The notes under the pieces: generated by a model
The model's input: only the letters and a program-made list of their open reading frames with translations
What the model was told of the DNA's origin: nothing
Databases searched by the model: none
Assembly: GCA_039583875.1 (NCBI GenBank)
Contig: CM077151.1
Coordinates: forward strand, 25,228,208 to 25,292,207
DNA length: 64,000 bases
Source: Platanthera guangdongensis
Lineage: Eukaryota > Streptophyta > Magnoliopsida > Asparagales > Orchidaceae
Direction: 5' to 3'
Made by a program: the position numbers and the translations under genes
Shown: one piece after another, positions 63,679 to 64,000 of the stretch
Numbering within the stretch: the first letter of the stretch is position 1
Layout: each line of letters opens with the position of its first letter

Positions 63679-64000
63679 GGCTCCGTTTGGCGTTGTGATG
63701 CCTAACAAATATCATCAGTTTGTACATAAAAGTGGATGAAGTTTCTTAGGTGAGCATTAATGAATGATAATTTAACCCCTATATCCATATCCGCCTCAGT
63801 GTGTAATTGATTTAGGTGAAAAAAAAAGTCTATTTCATGCACTACCAAGCTTATTTAACACTTTTATTTTCAATCAATATTCACACAAATTCCAAAGTCG
63901 ATTTTTTTAGGTGATTGTTAACCTCAACCCGTAATTGGCTAATCACATTCCAAAATCTCCTAATTTTTCACGCCTTTTCGAAATATGCCTTGTACATGCA
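63679..64000 (+). mobile_element. Tourist-like MITE start, related to MITE 3; remainder unclear
   Basis: GGCTCCGTTTGGCGTTGTGATG follows TAA (63676-63678), and the next 80 bp resemble MITE 3. I cannot find the right terminus before the window ends. The rest is AT-rich without features. Confidence 0.45.

Overview
The window reads as nuclear DNA of a flowering plant with a repeat-rich genome. The evidence is the set of plant retrotransposon lineages present (Ty3/gypsy Tekay chromovirus and Tat lineage, Ty1/copia Sirevirus type, Cassandra-like TRIM, plant LINE), Tourist-like MITEs with TAA target duplications, tandem Helitrons, and two recognisable plant gene fragments. I cannot name the species.

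Layout. 0-9 kb: a solo-LTR-like block with U3 tandem repeats, a foldback MITE, two tandem non-autonomous Helitrons that each carry a giant GC-rich palindrome, and a GC-rich promoter-like block. 9-17 kb: decayed LTR pieces, a telomere-like tract, a LINE reverse transcriptase pseudogene split by an insertion, a TIR element, and the first two coding exons of a PYM (partner of Y14 and Mago) gene on the minus strand. 17.6-58.7 kb: one nested retrotransposon stack. 58.7-64 kb: MITE-rich DNA with a BOI-like RING E3 ligase remnant.

The nested stack can be peeled layer by layer. A Sirevirus-like LTR (halves at 18535-18731 and 57716-58660) appears to hold a minus-strand Tat-lineage element (18732-57715). 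The gag of that element is cut by a 33.6-kb unit (22453-56021) with the perfect 5-bp target duplication CCTCG and an in-frame gag on both sides. This unit carries a plus-strand Tekay gag-pol, but its two ends do not match: the left end is a 279-bp LTR-like block containing a 5S rRNA-like promoter, the right end is a 2.43-kb LTR preceded by a nearly complete initiator-Met tRNA copy ending in CCA. Its RT is cut by a second Tat element (25072-51092, duplication ATGCG). The RNase H of that element is cut by a 13.7-kb Sirevirus-type copia element with 2.05-kb LTRs (29583-43279, duplication CCGAC). The envelope-like ORF of the copia element is cut by a small foldback TRIM/SINE-like element with tRNA-type A and B boxes (37717-38345, duplication GAAGG).

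Functionally nearly everything is transposable element DNA, mostly recently inserted (near-identical LTR pairs) but with stop codons, frameshifts at G/C homopolymers and lost catalytic residues. Most notable are the unit with mismatched ends, the related small elements that carry either a 5S-like or a tRNA-like Pol III promoter, the dense GTGTCGACAC palindrome arrays in the copia LTR and again just before its third ORF, and two spliced antisense genes with their own TATA boxes in the inner Tat element.
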